DNA of 64,000 bases from Deferribacteres bacterium (lineage in GTDB: Bacteria; Zhuqueibacterota; Zhuqueibacteria; Zhuqueibacterales; Geothermadaptataceae). This document shows, in pieces, positions 18,106-26,872 of this stretch. Position numbers and translations under genes: made by a program. The notes under the pieces were generated by a model. It was not told the origin of the DNA and searched no databases. It saw only the letters and a list, made by a program, of their open reading frames with translations. How positions within the stretch are numbered: position 1 is the stretch's first letter; each line of letters starts with the position of its first letter. The stretch spans positions 62,001 through 126,000 of the forward strand of contig JACKDF010000008.1 in assembly GCA_020633655.1 (NCBI GenBank), written 5' to 3'.

Positions 18106-18928
18106 TGAATACCCCATCGATGTGGCTTACACAGCTCGTACAAATGAGCGGGAAAAGCAATTACGGGAAAAGAAGGAGCGTGACAGCAAAGCGGACCGGG
18201 AAAAATATTATGAGTTGAAAACAGAATATGAGCAACTCACCAATGTAAGTATTCCATCAGCTTTGCAGGAACAGGAACGCATTAACCAGGAACTGCAGGA
18301 ACCACCGGCAGTGCCACAGGAAAGCATCTTGAAACTGGATATAATGAAGGCCTTTACTTACGCTGGTTTGGCTCTCATTATGGGATTTGCAGGTATTCTG
18401 CTGACCTTTACCATTCTTGCCTTTGTTTTTTATTCCTTTGGTGCTGTGGTTCGCTGGCTTATTGCAGCAGCCTGCATTGGATTGACAATTGTCGGATTCC
18501 ACTGGGCGATACGCAACATCGGTCAGAAAATGCGCAAACTGCTCATTGTATTTCTCTTAATTATCACGGTCGCCAATATCGGCGCCTGGGCGTGGATTCG
18601 GGCGGAGTATTCGGCTATTACCCATTTGCAGGAAAATGATGAATTGACAGCTGAGCAAGCTCAGGAGCGCATGAAAACACTGGATGCCATTCTGGTTTTC
18701 GTGCATATCACCTTTGCTCTGGCTATTGAAGGAATCGCTGCTTTATGCGTCAACCGTGCAGTTGAGCTTTATGATGCCTCCTGGCCAGGTCTTTCCAAAT
18801 ACCGTCGCAGACGTTACTGGGAGCGGGTTTATGCTGCGCAATTAAAGGAAAAGATCGCCCTTGAAAATCAAATGCAACGCCTTGAACCAACCATTCACAT
18901 TCAAAACGGAGTGAAAAATGAAAACTAA
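18092..18928 (+). CDS. Membrane protein with N-terminal coiled coil
   Basis: No family is recognised. The 278-residue protein begins with a highly charged helical stretch (about 15-80; REKQLREKKERDSKADREKYYELK). About four hydrophobic segments follow (roughly 88-118, 121-142, 148-170, 200-222), and a basic, charged C-terminus ends it (KYRRRRYWERVY ... KEKIALENQMQRL). It is thus an inner-membrane protein with cytoplasmic helices at both ends. It overlaps the NYN gene by 14 bp and the lipoprotein gene by 11 bp, so it belongs to one translationally coupled operon. A structural role in a membrane complex with the ATPase downstream is possible but only inferred. Confidence 0.7.
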   Translation: MNTNNEYPIDVAYTARTNEREKQLREKKERDSKADREKYYELKTEYEQLTNVSIPSALQEQERINQELQEPPAVPQESILKLDIMKAFTYAGLALIMGFAGILLTFTILAFVFYSFGAVVRWLIAAACIGLTIVGFHWAIRNIGQKMRKLLIVFLLIITVANIGAWAWIRAEYSAITHLQENDELTAEQAQERMKTLDAILVFVHITFALAIEGIAALCVNRAVELYDASWPGLSKYRRRRYWERVYAAQLKEKIALENQMQRLEPTIHIQNGVKNEN

Positions 18929-19637
18929 ACTTATGAAATATGCATTCTTATTTGTACTGGCTTTGTTCATCACCGCTTGTGAAAACAATAATCAAATACA
19001 AGCACCACCACGGACAATCATTGTGCTGAAGGACATGTCGCTTTCTACACCAGTGCTTGAAGATAGTCTTACCAATGTCTTTATAACCACCTTGATGAAA
19101 CAACTGCGTCCCGGTGATGAGCTTTATGTTTTGGCTATTAATGAAGCGAGTTTTGCCAAACCGTTGATGCTAGTGCATGGGAAAATTCCACAGGATAATC
19201 ATCCACTTAAATCCAAATCCCTGTCTGCACGTGAGCGGTTGGCAAAACAATGGCGCCAACAATCACAAATCCTGAAGCTTAATGCAAAGCAGACGGATAT
19301 TATCGGTGCTTTAAACTACTGTGCGCTGCTCTTTACAGATGATGAAGCGGAAAAGCTGATTATCCTGCTTTCTGATATGCGCCAGTCCTCAGCGGTTTTA
19401 AATCTTGAACGCAAAAGTGCTGTGGATGCAAAACGTAATGTGGAGTTCTTAAAAAAGAAAGGATTGATACCGGATCTTAAGGATGTGAAAGCGGTTGTGC
19501 TGGGGGCACACACCGTTGGCCGTACTGTTGATCCGGTGTATTATAAAAAGCTGCATCTCTTTTGGGATGCCTTTTTCACCGAAGCAGGTGCTAAAATGAC
19601 GGTGTATCGTACAGACCGGAACTGGAAACTGACATGA
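18918..19637 (+). CDS. VWA-like lipoprotein
   Basis: A 239-residue exported lipoprotein with signal peptide and lipobox FITAC (Cys21). The mature part looks like a von Willebrand factor A domain. A MIDAS-type D39-x-S41-x-S43 lies in IIVLKDMSLSTP, a threonine in TDIIGALNY may be the second MIDAS element, and an acidic turn occurs in IILLSDMRQ. Such domains bind metal-dependent protein ligands or form scaffolds. It sits in the overlapping operon between two membrane proteins, so it probably acts at the periplasmic face of the same complex. This combination of NYN nuclease, VWA lipoprotein and TraG-like ATPase is not one I can name. Confidence 0.68.
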   Translation: MKTKLMKYAFLFVLALFITACENNNQIQAPPRTIIVLKDMSLSTPVLEDSLTNVFITTLMKQLRPGDELYVLAINEASFAKPLMLVHGKIPQDNHPLKSKSLSARERLAKQWRQQSQILKLNAKQTDIIGALNYCALLFTDDEAEKLIILLSDMRQSSAVLNLERKSAVDAKRNVEFLKKKGLIPDLKDVKAVVLGAHTVGRTVDPVYYKKLHLFWDAFFTEAGAKMTVYRTDRNWKLT

Positions 19638-20056
19638 GCAAGTATGCCGGGTACATCGTCATTATCATCGTTTTGTTGGCGCTGATGGGAGAATACACTC
19701 AATCTTGGCATCGCCTCTTTATTCAGGGATTGATTCTCATCAGCGCCATTCACCTGATGTTTAAACGGAAATTGCCAAAGACATTTTGGGGGGATTTGTT
19801 CGGCTTGATTTTTCTGCCTGCTTTGTTTTGCTGCCTTGTTGTAGCCATGCTGCATCAAATTCCTGGCTTTCCCGAGATGGGAATCAATTCAATGGGTGTG
19901 CTTGTGGCCCTTCTTTTAATCCTGTATGTCTGGATCGGTTGGTTTCGTTGGCGAAAACATCGCAACCAGCCACGAAAAAAGAAAAGCAATGAACGCACCT
20001 TTATCTTACCTGGGCATTCATATTCAAAAACCCGCGCTGGAGATGAGAACGAATGA
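19634..20056 (+). CDS. Small membrane protein
   Basis: The 140-residue product has four hydrophobic segments (about 5-20, 30-42, 55-78, 88-105) and a basic, Arg/Lys-rich cytoplasmic tail (RWRKHRNQPRKKKSNERT). No family is recognised. It begins with an ATGA overlap on the lipoprotein gene and ends with an ATGA overlap into the ATPase gene, so it is almost certainly co-translated with both. It could be an inner-membrane partner of the ATPase; that is inference from position. Confidence 0.65.
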   Translation: MSKYAGYIVIIIVLLALMGEYTQSWHRLFIQGLILISAIHLMFKRKLPKTFWGDLFGLIFLPALFCCLVVAMLHQIPGFPEMGINSMGVLVALLLILYVWIGWFRWRKHRNQPRKKKSNERTFILPGHSYSKTRAGDENE

Positions 20057-21729
20057 GTCATACCGGAATTAAAATAATGCAATCGCTTTTTCGCGGTCGC
20101 ATTAATAATAAAACGAAGACGATTCTGGCAGAACTGGCTGACGGTGAAGGCAAAGTACAAAAGGAAGCAGAAGCTCAACTTGCAAAAATTGCTACATCAA
20201 AATCCGATCCTTTTCATCTTGGCGAAACTGACTGGGGCTATCCGGTTTTACTGCCAATGGAACTGCTGGTGAATCACAGTTTGGTGATCGGTTCCAGTGG
20301 TGCCGGAAAATCGTATCTCGCTTTGTTGCTGCTCAATCATGCTTTATCACAGATTGCCACAAACATCCATGTTCCCATGGGTATTCTGGATGCGAAAGGC
20401 GAATTAGCCGCGAAGGTAATACAGTATATCCATGCCCACATGCATGGGCTGTCTGCCGAACAACAACAAATGATCAGGAAGAGAATATGCGTCATCGACT
20501 TTGCTCAGACGGATTATGTCACACCTTACAATATTCTCTCAAATGAATACATGTCTAAAGAAATGCTGGTGAATAATCGTATTCAAACTATCGATCAGAT
20601 TTATGGTGGTTCTGCAGGATTAACGACTCGAATGAAATCACTGTTGAAATATATGCTGCTTCTTTTAATCGAGTTTCAACTCCCCATTTCATTCTTTGAT
20701 AAACTCTGCCTTGATAATGCACTTTTGCAATCGCTTGCGGGGAAATCGAAAGATTCACGTCTTCGATCTTATTTTATACGACGCTTTCCCAAAGAATCAA
20801 AATCGACGGTGTATGGTCTGGCCCAGCGTATTGAAAACCTGTTTGTTTCCAAGGGTGTTCGCCTAAGCATGTCAGCGAGCTCTGCTCCTGATTTCCAAAA
20901 ACTACAGGATGAAGGCACCTTCATCATCATCAACGTCTGTGGAGCAGATATCAGCCGTAGTACCAGTGAATTCTTATTGCGAATCGTTCTCAGCGATATC
21001 CAGCAAAGCGTTTTCAGACGAAAAAACATCGACCAGCATTACTTGTGGTGCCTGGATGAAGCGCAAGTTTTGTATAAGGACAAAACATCCCGCGAAAACA
21101 TGAATGATCTACTCACCATGTCACGATCCTTTGGATCTTATTTCATGCTGCTCACACAATCACTGACTTCTGCAGTGCGAGATAAGGATATCATAAATTC
21201 TATTCTGCAAAACATTCGTTGGGCTATGGTTTTCAGATCAACCTTACGAGATGCAAAAATAATAGCACCAGCCATTCATTGTACCGACAATAAAATAGCA
21301 TCGAAGCCATTCTCCTATGGTAAGGAGAAAATGCTCACCAAAGAGCAGGAATTAGTTCAGGAACTCGAAAGCATCACACACTTCCCGGAAAGAAAAGGCT
21401 ATCTGTGGCTCAAGAGTGATATGCCCTATGCAGTAAAGATTTTTACAAGGAAATTAGCCACACCGGAAGCTATGACACATGTTGATGCAAAAGAGCTACG
21501 AATATTTGCCAGGGAAAACTCCCTGACAAACGGTGTTCGAAAAAGTGAGATTGAAAAAGAACTGCATAACAAAAATGAACAGCTTAAAAACGTGAAAAAG
21601 CACACTTCATCTTCCTTTGCCAGCAATGTTAAATCAGGAATCCAAACGGAAGGTCAACATACTCCCCATTTGCTTGAGCAATTAAAGAAAGCGTATGTGA
21701 AGAAGAATAAACCGGAAACAGAGAAATGA
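20053..21729 (+). CDS. TraG/VirD4- or HerA-type P-loop ATPase (putative coupling protein)
   Basis: This 558-residue ATPase has Walker A GSSGAGKS (80-87, K86), a LDAKGEL segment (112-118) closely resembling the DPKGEL of TraG/VirD4 coupling proteins, and Walker B LWCLDEAQ (D335, E336). A sensor-like LLTQS follows the MSRSFGSYFM stretch. No transmembrane helices are visible within the protein; they may be supplied by the small membrane proteins upstream. Such ATPases recruit nucleoprotein to a secretion channel and pump DNA. It is encoded in a chain of 4-bp overlaps (20053-20056 and 21726-21729). No VirB-type channel genes are in the window, so the element may rely on a helper. HerA-like DNA translocation in a defence system is the alternative. 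Confidence 0.8.
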   Translation: MSHTGIKIMQSLFRGRINNKTKTILAELADGEGKVQKEAEAQLAKIATSKSDPFHLGETDWGYPVLLPMELLVNHSLVIGSSGAGKSYLALLLLNHALSQIATNIHVPMGILDAKGELAAKVIQYIHAHMHGLSAEQQQMIRKRICVIDFAQTDYVTPYNILSNEYMSKEMLVNNRIQTIDQIYGGSAGLTTRMKSLLKYMLLLLIEFQLPISFFDKLCLDNALLQSLAGKSKDSRLRSYFIRRFPKESKSTVYGLAQRIENLFVSKGVRLSMSASSAPDFQKLQDEGTFIIINVCGADISRSTSEFLLRIVLSDIQQSVFRRKNIDQHYLWCLDEAQVLYKDKTSRENMNDLLTMSRSFGSYFMLLTQSLTSAVRDKDIINSILQNIRWAMVFRSTLRDAKIIAPAIHCTDNKIASKPFSYGKEKMLTKEQELVQELESITHFPERKGYLWLKSDMPYAVKIFTRKLATPEAMTHVDAKELRIFARENSLTNGVRKSEIEKELHNKNEQLKNVKKHTSSSFASNVKSGIQTEGQHTPHLLEQLKKAYVKKNKPETEK

Positions 21730-22025
21730 AGACCAATAATCTACTAATAAACATAGGGAAAACAGTGGGACTCTTGTTATTACTGCCTTTTTTCTTGTTC
21801 TGGGATATCAAACGATTCCGCTATTACATGCGCAAATTGCGATATGCAATCAAGACGGGTATCACCTGTGGTAATTGTGGTTCACAGATTCCATTGGTGG
21901 GAATGTGGTCGTGTTCTTGTGGTTACCAGTACACCGGCAACTTGTTTAAAGTGTGTCCCATCTGTGGTTCACTTCCTGATGTGGTTCGCTGCCCACACTG
22001 CGGTGTGACAACAATTGTTCACTAG
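21726..22025 (+). CDS. Small membrane-anchored zinc-ribbon protein
   Basis: A 99-residue protein with one N-terminal hydrophobic segment (about 8-26), a basic stretch (KRFRYYMRKLRYAIK), then a Cys-rich C-terminal half with four paired motifs: CGNC, CSC, CPIC and CPHC. This looks like a double zinc ribbon held at the inner face of the membrane. It overlaps the ATPase gene by 4 bp and is followed after 10 bp by the relaxase-like gene. It could bind DNA or connect ATPase and substrate. No specific family is recognised. Confidence 0.7.
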   Translation: MKTNNLLINIGKTVGLLLLLPFFLFWDIKRFRYYMRKLRYAIKTGITCGNCGSQIPLVGMWSCSCGYQYTGNLFKVCPICGSLPDVVRCPHCGVTTIVH

Positions 22026-22035
22026 GTGGTTAAAT

Positions 22036-22827
22036 ATGCGATTAACAAAACGGGATTATGATATCATGTGGCGCATCAATCAATGCCGGTGGTTATCAAC
22101 CACACAGATTAAGCGGGAGTTTTTTACTGAAACATCGATGCAAGTGGTGAACAAACGGCTTAAAATACTGACTGATGCGGGATATCTTTACGCTAATCAA
22201 CCATCACCAACGGAAGAATGCTACTTCAGGTTGGCGAGACAGGGCAAAACAGCGTTGATAATCGGTAGCGTCGCAGATGAAGACCAAATTCAGCTAGTTC
22301 GCAACTTTCCAAAACAGCTAAAGCATTTCTCCAGCATCAACGATATTCGCTGGTTTTGTGAAAATTCGATTGCACAAGTTGATGGACGATTGAAGTTCTT
22401 TTTCTGTGATTATGAACTTAAGGGTTTGCTTCAATCATCAACAATCATTCCTGATGCTCTTTTGTGTTTCGAGCAGAGAAGTGCAAGTAAAATGATTGAG
22501 ATGGTTTTTGCTGTTGAATACGATGCTGGCACGGAAAACCCCCGCTACTTTGGTCGTGATAAGGTGAAAAAATACCATGATGAATATGTCCATGGGAATA
22601 CTTTATTTCGGCATTCGCACTTCAAGGTGCTGGTGTTTGCAGACACACGACAGCGCGTTTTATCGCTATTCAAATCCTCATTGCCGTTTTTAGATGTTAG
22701 CCTGTCCTTTTATTTCGCAGCACTGGATGATTTGCATCAATGTCAGAATATCTTCGACCGCATTTACATTTCACAGCGGTGTTTAAAGCATGGAAATGAG
22801 AATGTTCTGTGTTCGATTCTCGACTAA
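22036..22827 (+). CDS. Replication-relaxation family protein (winged helix plus PD-(D/E)XK-like domain)
   Basis: I chose ATG 22036 because AGGTGG (22024-22029) precedes it; a start at 22015 would overlap the previous gene without benefit. The 263-residue protein has an N-terminal winged helix (about 1-70; RDYDIMWRINQCRWLSTTQI). A domain with IPDALLCF, then FAVEYDAGTE and DKVKKYHDEY follows. The P-D, E-x-D and K arrangement fits a PD-(D/E)XK nuclease-like fold and the Replic_Relax family found on plasmids and integrative elements. Beside a TraG-like ATPase it is the best candidate for the nicking or relaxosome protein of this element. No HUH-type relaxase is present. Nickase activity is an inference. 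Confidence 0.68.
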   Translation: MRLTKRDYDIMWRINQCRWLSTTQIKREFFTETSMQVVNKRLKILTDAGYLYANQPSPTEECYFRLARQGKTALIIGSVADEDQIQLVRNFPKQLKHFSSINDIRWFCENSIAQVDGRLKFFFCDYELKGLLQSSTIIPDALLCFEQRSASKMIEMVFAVEYDAGTENPRYFGRDKVKKYHDEYVHGNTLFRHSHFKVLVFADTRQRVLSLFKSSLPFLDVSLSFYFAALDDLHQCQNIFDRIYISQRCLKHGNENVLCSILD

Positions 22828-22857
22828 GTGTTGTTTCAAAGTGTTGGTACGTACCAA
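22826..22857. promoter_or_regulatory. Perfect 14-bp palindrome with 8-bp direct repeats (operator or nick-region candidate)
   Basis: Between the relaxase-like gene and the next gene, TTGGTACGTACCAA (22844-22857) is a perfect palindrome. AAGTGTTG occurs twice just upstream (22826-22833 and 22839-22846), 13 bp apart. The 108-bp gap is the only real break in the gene chain, so a promoter with an operator, or an oriT-like site, would fit here. Function is not shown. Confidence 0.45.
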
Positions 22858-22935
22858 TAGTTTATCACATTGTATAGCACTGATTATATATGACTTATAA
22901 ACATTCAAATATCACTTATTATACAAGGATTGTAA

Positions 22936-23925
22936 ATGGTTGCTGTTAAAAAAATACTGCTGATGACTTTGTTGATTGGTTTAACACTGATTAGTCTGAT
23001 GGCAGGATTTAATTTTTATCAGACGCTATTTGGACTCTCCACTGCGATCATCTGCAGCATTGTTTTCGAGAGTTTACGACTGGGTTGTTTGTGGGGAATC
23101 GCGTTGCCTGGTTGGTCATCGAAGGGTGTAGCGTTGCCTTTATATGTAATAGTTGCGGGCAGTTGTTCTTTTGCAGCCATTACGCAGTTTCATGCTGAAA
23201 TCATCGAGCAATATGCCAGGGAACGCAAGCCATATGAACAGGAGATAACTCGAAGAATTGCTGAAATAAAAAAGGCTTATGCAAAACAGGTGAACGTAAA
23301 GATTGCAGATTTAGAGAACAGAATAAATATTTGCGATCGTAAACTGGCATTAAATCCGAAATCTGGCTACTGGAATAATCGTCTGGATCAATTAAAGGAT
23401 CAATACGCAATCGCAATCGCAGTACGTGATAGTTTCCTGTTAGACATACCAGTCGAGAAAGTCGATCAATGGATTGATGCGCAGGCGGCTAATCTTGGAC
23501 TTGACTTTCAGTCCTTTTCAATCGAATCACAGAATTCAATTTCAATAACCACAGCCATTCAGGAATTGTGGGGATTATCCACAGTTGATGCTAAAAAAAT
23601 AGTCAGTGTGATCATCGTAACTACAACCGAAGCAGGGATTGTGATGTTATCGATTGTTCTGGCTCATGGTTTTATTTCCGTAAAATCACAGCAACCACAT
23701 CAATCACAACACGCAGAAATACCAATTGAAATTACTCAAGAACTAATAACGAAATTCAATCATGATGAGATGAATCAATTCATTCAAAGGTGCCAAACTT
23801 CCATCCGTGAAAATGGAAGGTTACCCTATGCAAGGGAACTCGGAAAAAAGCAACGGTTGGTGAGGCAACATTTCATTGATCAAAATATGGATTTGAACGA
23901 ATTGGTGAAAAATGATGAACAATAA
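22936..23925 (+). CDS. Membrane protein with central coiled coil
   Basis: The 329-residue protein has three to four N-terminal hydrophobic segments (about 7-25, 30-50, 62-85) and a long charged helical region (about 88-160; REITRRIAEIKKAYAKQ-like, with LENRINICDRKL). A further membrane segment lies near 220-245 (VIIVTTTEAGIVMLSIVLAHGF) and a hydrophilic tail follows. It starts at ATG 22936 behind AAGGA. No family is recognised. The topology echoes the protein at 18092, which also joins membrane segments to charged helices, so the two may share a role in the element. It overlaps the excisionase gene by 14 bp. Confidence 0.65.
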   Translation: MVAVKKILLMTLLIGLTLISLMAGFNFYQTLFGLSTAIICSIVFESLRLGCLWGIALPGWSSKGVALPLYVIVAGSCSFAAITQFHAEIIEQYARERKPYEQEITRRIAEIKKAYAKQVNVKIADLENRINICDRKLALNPKSGYWNNRLDQLKDQYAIAIAVRDSFLLDIPVEKVDQWIDAQAANLGLDFQSFSIESQNSISITTAIQELWGLSTVDAKKIVSVIIVTTTEAGIVMLSIVLAHGFISVKSQQPHQSQHAEIPIEITQELITKFNHDEMNQFIQRCQTSIRENGRLPYARELGKKQRLVRQHFIDQNMDLNELVKNDEQ

Positions 23926-24124
23926 GACTTTTGCTGAAACCCGGTTGATGACGGCGAAACAGCTTTCTACATATTTAAGTTTTCCACTTTCCACAATCTA
24001 TCTCATGGTTGAGAAACGTGAAATACCCTTTAAGCGCTTTGGCAAAAAATCTATTCGTTTTGATCGTAAGGAGATTGATCAATGGATCGATGGGCATTAT
24101 GATAAAAGTTATTATCTGGGGTAA
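23912..24124 (+). CDS. Excisionase-like HTH protein (MerR-type winged helix)
   Basis: A 70-residue protein with the HTH_17/excisionase signature: MTAKQLSTYLSFPLSTIYLMVEKREIPFKRFGKKSIRFDRKEIDQWI. It overlaps the preceding gene by 14 bp and lies 61 bp upstream of the integrase. Recombination directionality factors of this type bend DNA at att sites and favour excision; many also repress transcription. The position next to an integrase and a tRNA fragment supports the excisionase reading. Confidence 0.85.
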   Translation: MMNNKTFAETRLMTAKQLSTYLSFPLSTIYLMVEKREIPFKRFGKKSIRFDRKEIDQWIDGHYDKSYYLG

Positions 24125-24185
24125 AAATTGTTGAATCAATTTTCAAATTTATCTATTTTGTTGCAATATCAGAAAGGAGCCTTTT

Positions 24186-25217
24186 ATGGGTATACGAAAA
24201 CACCCGAATAGTCCTTTCTGGCATTTTAAATTCACAGTAAATGGCACAACTGTAACAGGTAGCACGAAAACTAAAAACAAAACACTGGCAAGGCAAATCT
24301 ATGCCGCAAAAAGAACGGATTTTCTTCGTGGTAAAAACGATATTCCGAAGATAGAAAAAACATCACTTCCAGAGCTTGCCACTTTGTTTTTAAAATGGTC
24401 ACAGGCAAATAAAAAATCTTATGCTCGTGATCGCATACTTGTCAACCATTTGATCAAGTTCTTTGGAAAAAGAAATTGTGATGACATTTCGAGTTTTGAT
24501 GTTGAACGGTACAAGACTTATCGGATTAAAAAAGTTTCGCCTTCTACAGTAAATCGAGAAATTGCATGTTTAAGCCGGATGTACACCCTCGGAAAATCTT
24601 GGAAAAAAGTGTATACGAATCCTGTTAAAAGTGTACAAAAGTTTAAAGAACCGAAAAAAAGCTTTCGCTGGTGGTCCGAAGATGAAATTGAAAAAGTGCT
24701 TAATGCTTGTCAAACGGATTACATGAAGGCGATAGTTGTAGTGGGGATCAATACAGGTATGAGGATTGACGAAATTTTAAATTTACAATGGAACGACATC
24801 GATTTTCAGGAAAAATACATCACAATCCAGGAATCAAAAAACGGTGAATACCGCAAAGTGCGGATGAATGCAATGGCAATAGATGCCATTAATTCTATGA
24901 GAAAGCGAGGGAAATATGTTTTTTCTCATAGGAATGGCAAGCGCATTAAGCGAATTAATCGAGGCTTTTCAAACCTCGTTAAACGTGCAAAAATTGCACA
25001 TTCGACTCCGCATGTAATGCGTCATACTTTCGCCAGCCATTTGACCATGCTTGGTGTAGATCCGCATACGATCATGGAGCTTGGAGGTTGGAAATCTCTT
25101 GATATGGTACTGAGATATAGTCATCTAGCCCCTGAACACAAACAGCATGCAGTGGACGGTTTGGCAAATCGGTATCAGAATCGGATAAGTCTTGCTGACA
25201 GAAAGCAAGATAATTAG
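24186..25217 (+). CDS. Tyrosine site-specific integrase
   Basis: The 343-residue protein starts at ATG 24186 behind AAAGGAG. An Arm-type N-terminus (about 1-50) precedes the SAM-like core-binding domain (about 60-150) and the catalytic domain (about 162-325). Catalytic residues are visible: R193 (TGMRIDEIL), H276 and R279 (HVMRHTFASH), W302 in the usual His/Trp position (GGWKSLDM) and the nucleophile Y311 (RYSHLAPEH). It integrates and, with the excisionase, excises the element whose right end appears to be the tRNA fragment 47 bp downstream. It is full length and looks active. Confidence 0.93.
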   Translation: MGIRKHPNSPFWHFKFTVNGTTVTGSTKTKNKTLARQIYAAKRTDFLRGKNDIPKIEKTSLPELATLFLKWSQANKKSYARDRILVNHLIKFFGKRNCDDISSFDVERYKTYRIKKVSPSTVNREIACLSRMYTLGKSWKKVYTNPVKSVQKFKEPKKSFRWWSEDEIEKVLNACQTDYMKAIVVVGINTGMRIDEILNLQWNDIDFQEKYITIQESKNGEYRKVRMNAMAIDAINSMRKRGKYVFSHRNGKRIKRINRGFSNLVKRAKIAHSTPHVMRHTFASHLTMLGVDPHTIMELGGWKSLDMVLRYSHLAPEHKQHAVDGLANRYQNRISLADRKQDN

Positions 25218-25226
25218 TTGTTTTTG

Positions 25227-25246
25227 CTTTTGTTGTGCCACAAAAG
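25227..25246. repeat. Hairpin next to putative attR
   Basis: CTTTTGT (25227-25233) and ACAAAAG (25240-25246) form a 7-bp inverted repeat with a 6-base loop just after the integrase stop codon. It could be a weak terminator for integrase or a core-binding arm of the attachment site. Confidence 0.35.
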
Positions 25247-25263
25247 TGAAAATATTCCTAAAC

Positions 25264-25296
25264 CATGTGCCCCAGGTTCGATTCCTGGTAGGGGCA
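25264..25296 (+). other. tRNA 3'-end fragment, putative attR of the integrative element
   Basis: The sequence holds a T-arm (CCAGG stem 25272-25276, loop TTCGATT 25277-25283, stem CCTGG 25284-25288), then TAGGGGC (25289-25295) and discriminator A (25296), as in the last third of a tRNA whose acceptor would begin GCCCCTA. The matching 5' portion is absent, so this is not a tRNA gene. Lying 47 bp after the integrase, it is best read as the duplicated tRNA end left when the element integrated. The intact tRNA should lie at the other end, to the left; none is seen in the window, so that end is probably outside or eroded. Confidence 0.65.
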
Positions 25297-25364
25297 CTTT
25301 TCTATAAATTTCATCAAGTCATTTCAATAATACAGAAACAATTATTTTAGCAAAAATATTTATA

Positions 25365-26636
25365 ATGAAAATTCCTATGTTGGCTCGATTTTGTGCATAT
25401 GGTTTTTTGAAAAACCAGCGCTATTTCGAGCCTTTTTTTGTATTAGCTCTATTAGAAAAGGAATTAAATTTCTTCCAAATCGGGATTTTGTTCTCGTTTC
25501 GTGAATTGATGATTAATTTAGCAGAAATCCCCTCTGGCAGTATTGCAGACATTTACGGTCGACGACGTTCAATGGTCTTTTCGTTCATCTCCTATATCTT
25601 AAGTTTTTTGATTTTCGCTACAACAACACAATACCACACGCTGTTTGCAGCAATGTTATTTTATGCAACAGGAGACGCATTTCGAACGGGTACTCATAAG
25701 GCAATGATATTTTCCTGGCTGCGCTTGCAAGGGAAAGAAGCTCAACGTCTTTCTTATTATGGTTTTACTCGATCATGGAGTAAAATTGGATCGGCGCTTT
25801 CAGCACTTTTTTCCGGAATTTTTGTATATTATTTTAAAGAATATACATCCATCTTCTATATTTCCTGTATTCCATATATTTTTAATATTGTCAACGTGAT
25901 TTCGTATCCACCTGAACTGGATGGAGAAAAACCACAAAATATAACCATTAAGAACATCTATGTGCACACTAAAAATGTACTCTTTGAGACCCTCAAGTCA
26001 TCCTATTTACGGCATCTCGTATTGGAATCTATGGGTTTTGAAGGTGTATTCAATACAATGAAAGAATATTTGCAACCGGTATTACAAGCGCTTGCAGTTG
26101 GTATACTATTGCATTTATCTTTTGCACAACAACTTACCGATGAACAAAAGTCTGTTTTACTTGTTGTTCCTGTTTATTCCTTGCTATTTCTCACCTCAGC
26201 AGTAATTAGTCGCAATGCGTATAAAATCATCTCAATTTTCGGTGACGAGGATGTTGCTGCAATGAAGTCATGGATCCTGTATGCCGTATTTTCCCTCCTT
26301 GTAATACTTGCTGGGCTTACTCAACGCTTGTGGTTGGTCGCATTGGCATTCATTCTCATATATAACTTGCAAAATTTATGGCGGCCTTTTTTGATTAGTC
26401 GTTTCGATAGTTATTCCAGAGAAGAACAAGGCGCAACCATTCTTTCCATAGAGAGTCAGTCGAGAAGGATCGTAACGATGATACTTGCCCCTTTGCTCGG
26501 GTATGGTGTCGATGCCATAAAAAACGCTCAACTTCACACTGAATATGCTCTTGTGGGAAGCCTTGGTCTTTTAAGTTCGCTGTTTTTTCTGTATATAAAT
26601 GCCAAACGCCAAAAGCAGAAAATCATTATAAATTAG
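25365..26636 (+). CDS. Major facilitator superfamily transporter
   Basis: The 423-residue inner-membrane protein has about 10-12 hydrophobic segments and the MFS loop 2-3 signature in degenerate form (GSIADIYGRRRSMVFSF, about 58-74). An early LARFCAYGFLKNQRYFEPFF is typical of the MFS subgroup with this N-terminus. A long middle loop (about 185-215) divides two six-helix halves. Substrate cannot be told. It stands alone just outside the tRNA fragment and so is probably chromosomal backbone. No clear Shine-Dalgarno precedes ATG 25365. Confidence 0.82.
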   Translation: MKIPMLARFCAYGFLKNQRYFEPFFVLALLEKELNFFQIGILFSFRELMINLAEIPSGSIADIYGRRRSMVFSFISYILSFLIFATTTQYHTLFAAMLFYATGDAFRTGTHKAMIFSWLRLQGKEAQRLSYYGFTRSWSKIGSALSALFSGIFVYYFKEYTSIFYISCIPYIFNIVNVISYPPELDGEKPQNITIKNIYVHTKNVLFETLKSSYLRHLVLESMGFEGVFNTMKEYLQPVLQALAVGILLHLSFAQQLTDEQKSVLLVVPVYSLLFLTSAVISRNAYKIISIFGDEDVAAMKSWILYAVFSLLVILAGLTQRLWLVALAFILIYNLQNLWRPFLISRFDSYSREEQGATILSIESQSRRIVTMILAPLLGYGVDAIKNAQLHTEYALVGSLGLLSSLFFLYINAKRQKQKIIIN

Positions 26637-26872
26637 ACAATACGAATTTTCGAAAAAAATTCTGCAAGAATCAGAAATTTATTTACGCAGTGAACTGCAT
26701 TGTCTTCTATTGTTTATCATCTATTTGGATAATAGGGTTAAGATTGTTGGGGAATAATTCAATCGTCCTACTTTCATACACCCAATGAGAACGGATTCTC
26801 GCAAATTGAACAAGACCTCATTTATTGCAAATTGACCTGCTTTAGGAGAGGATATTTTTCAGGAGCACACTT

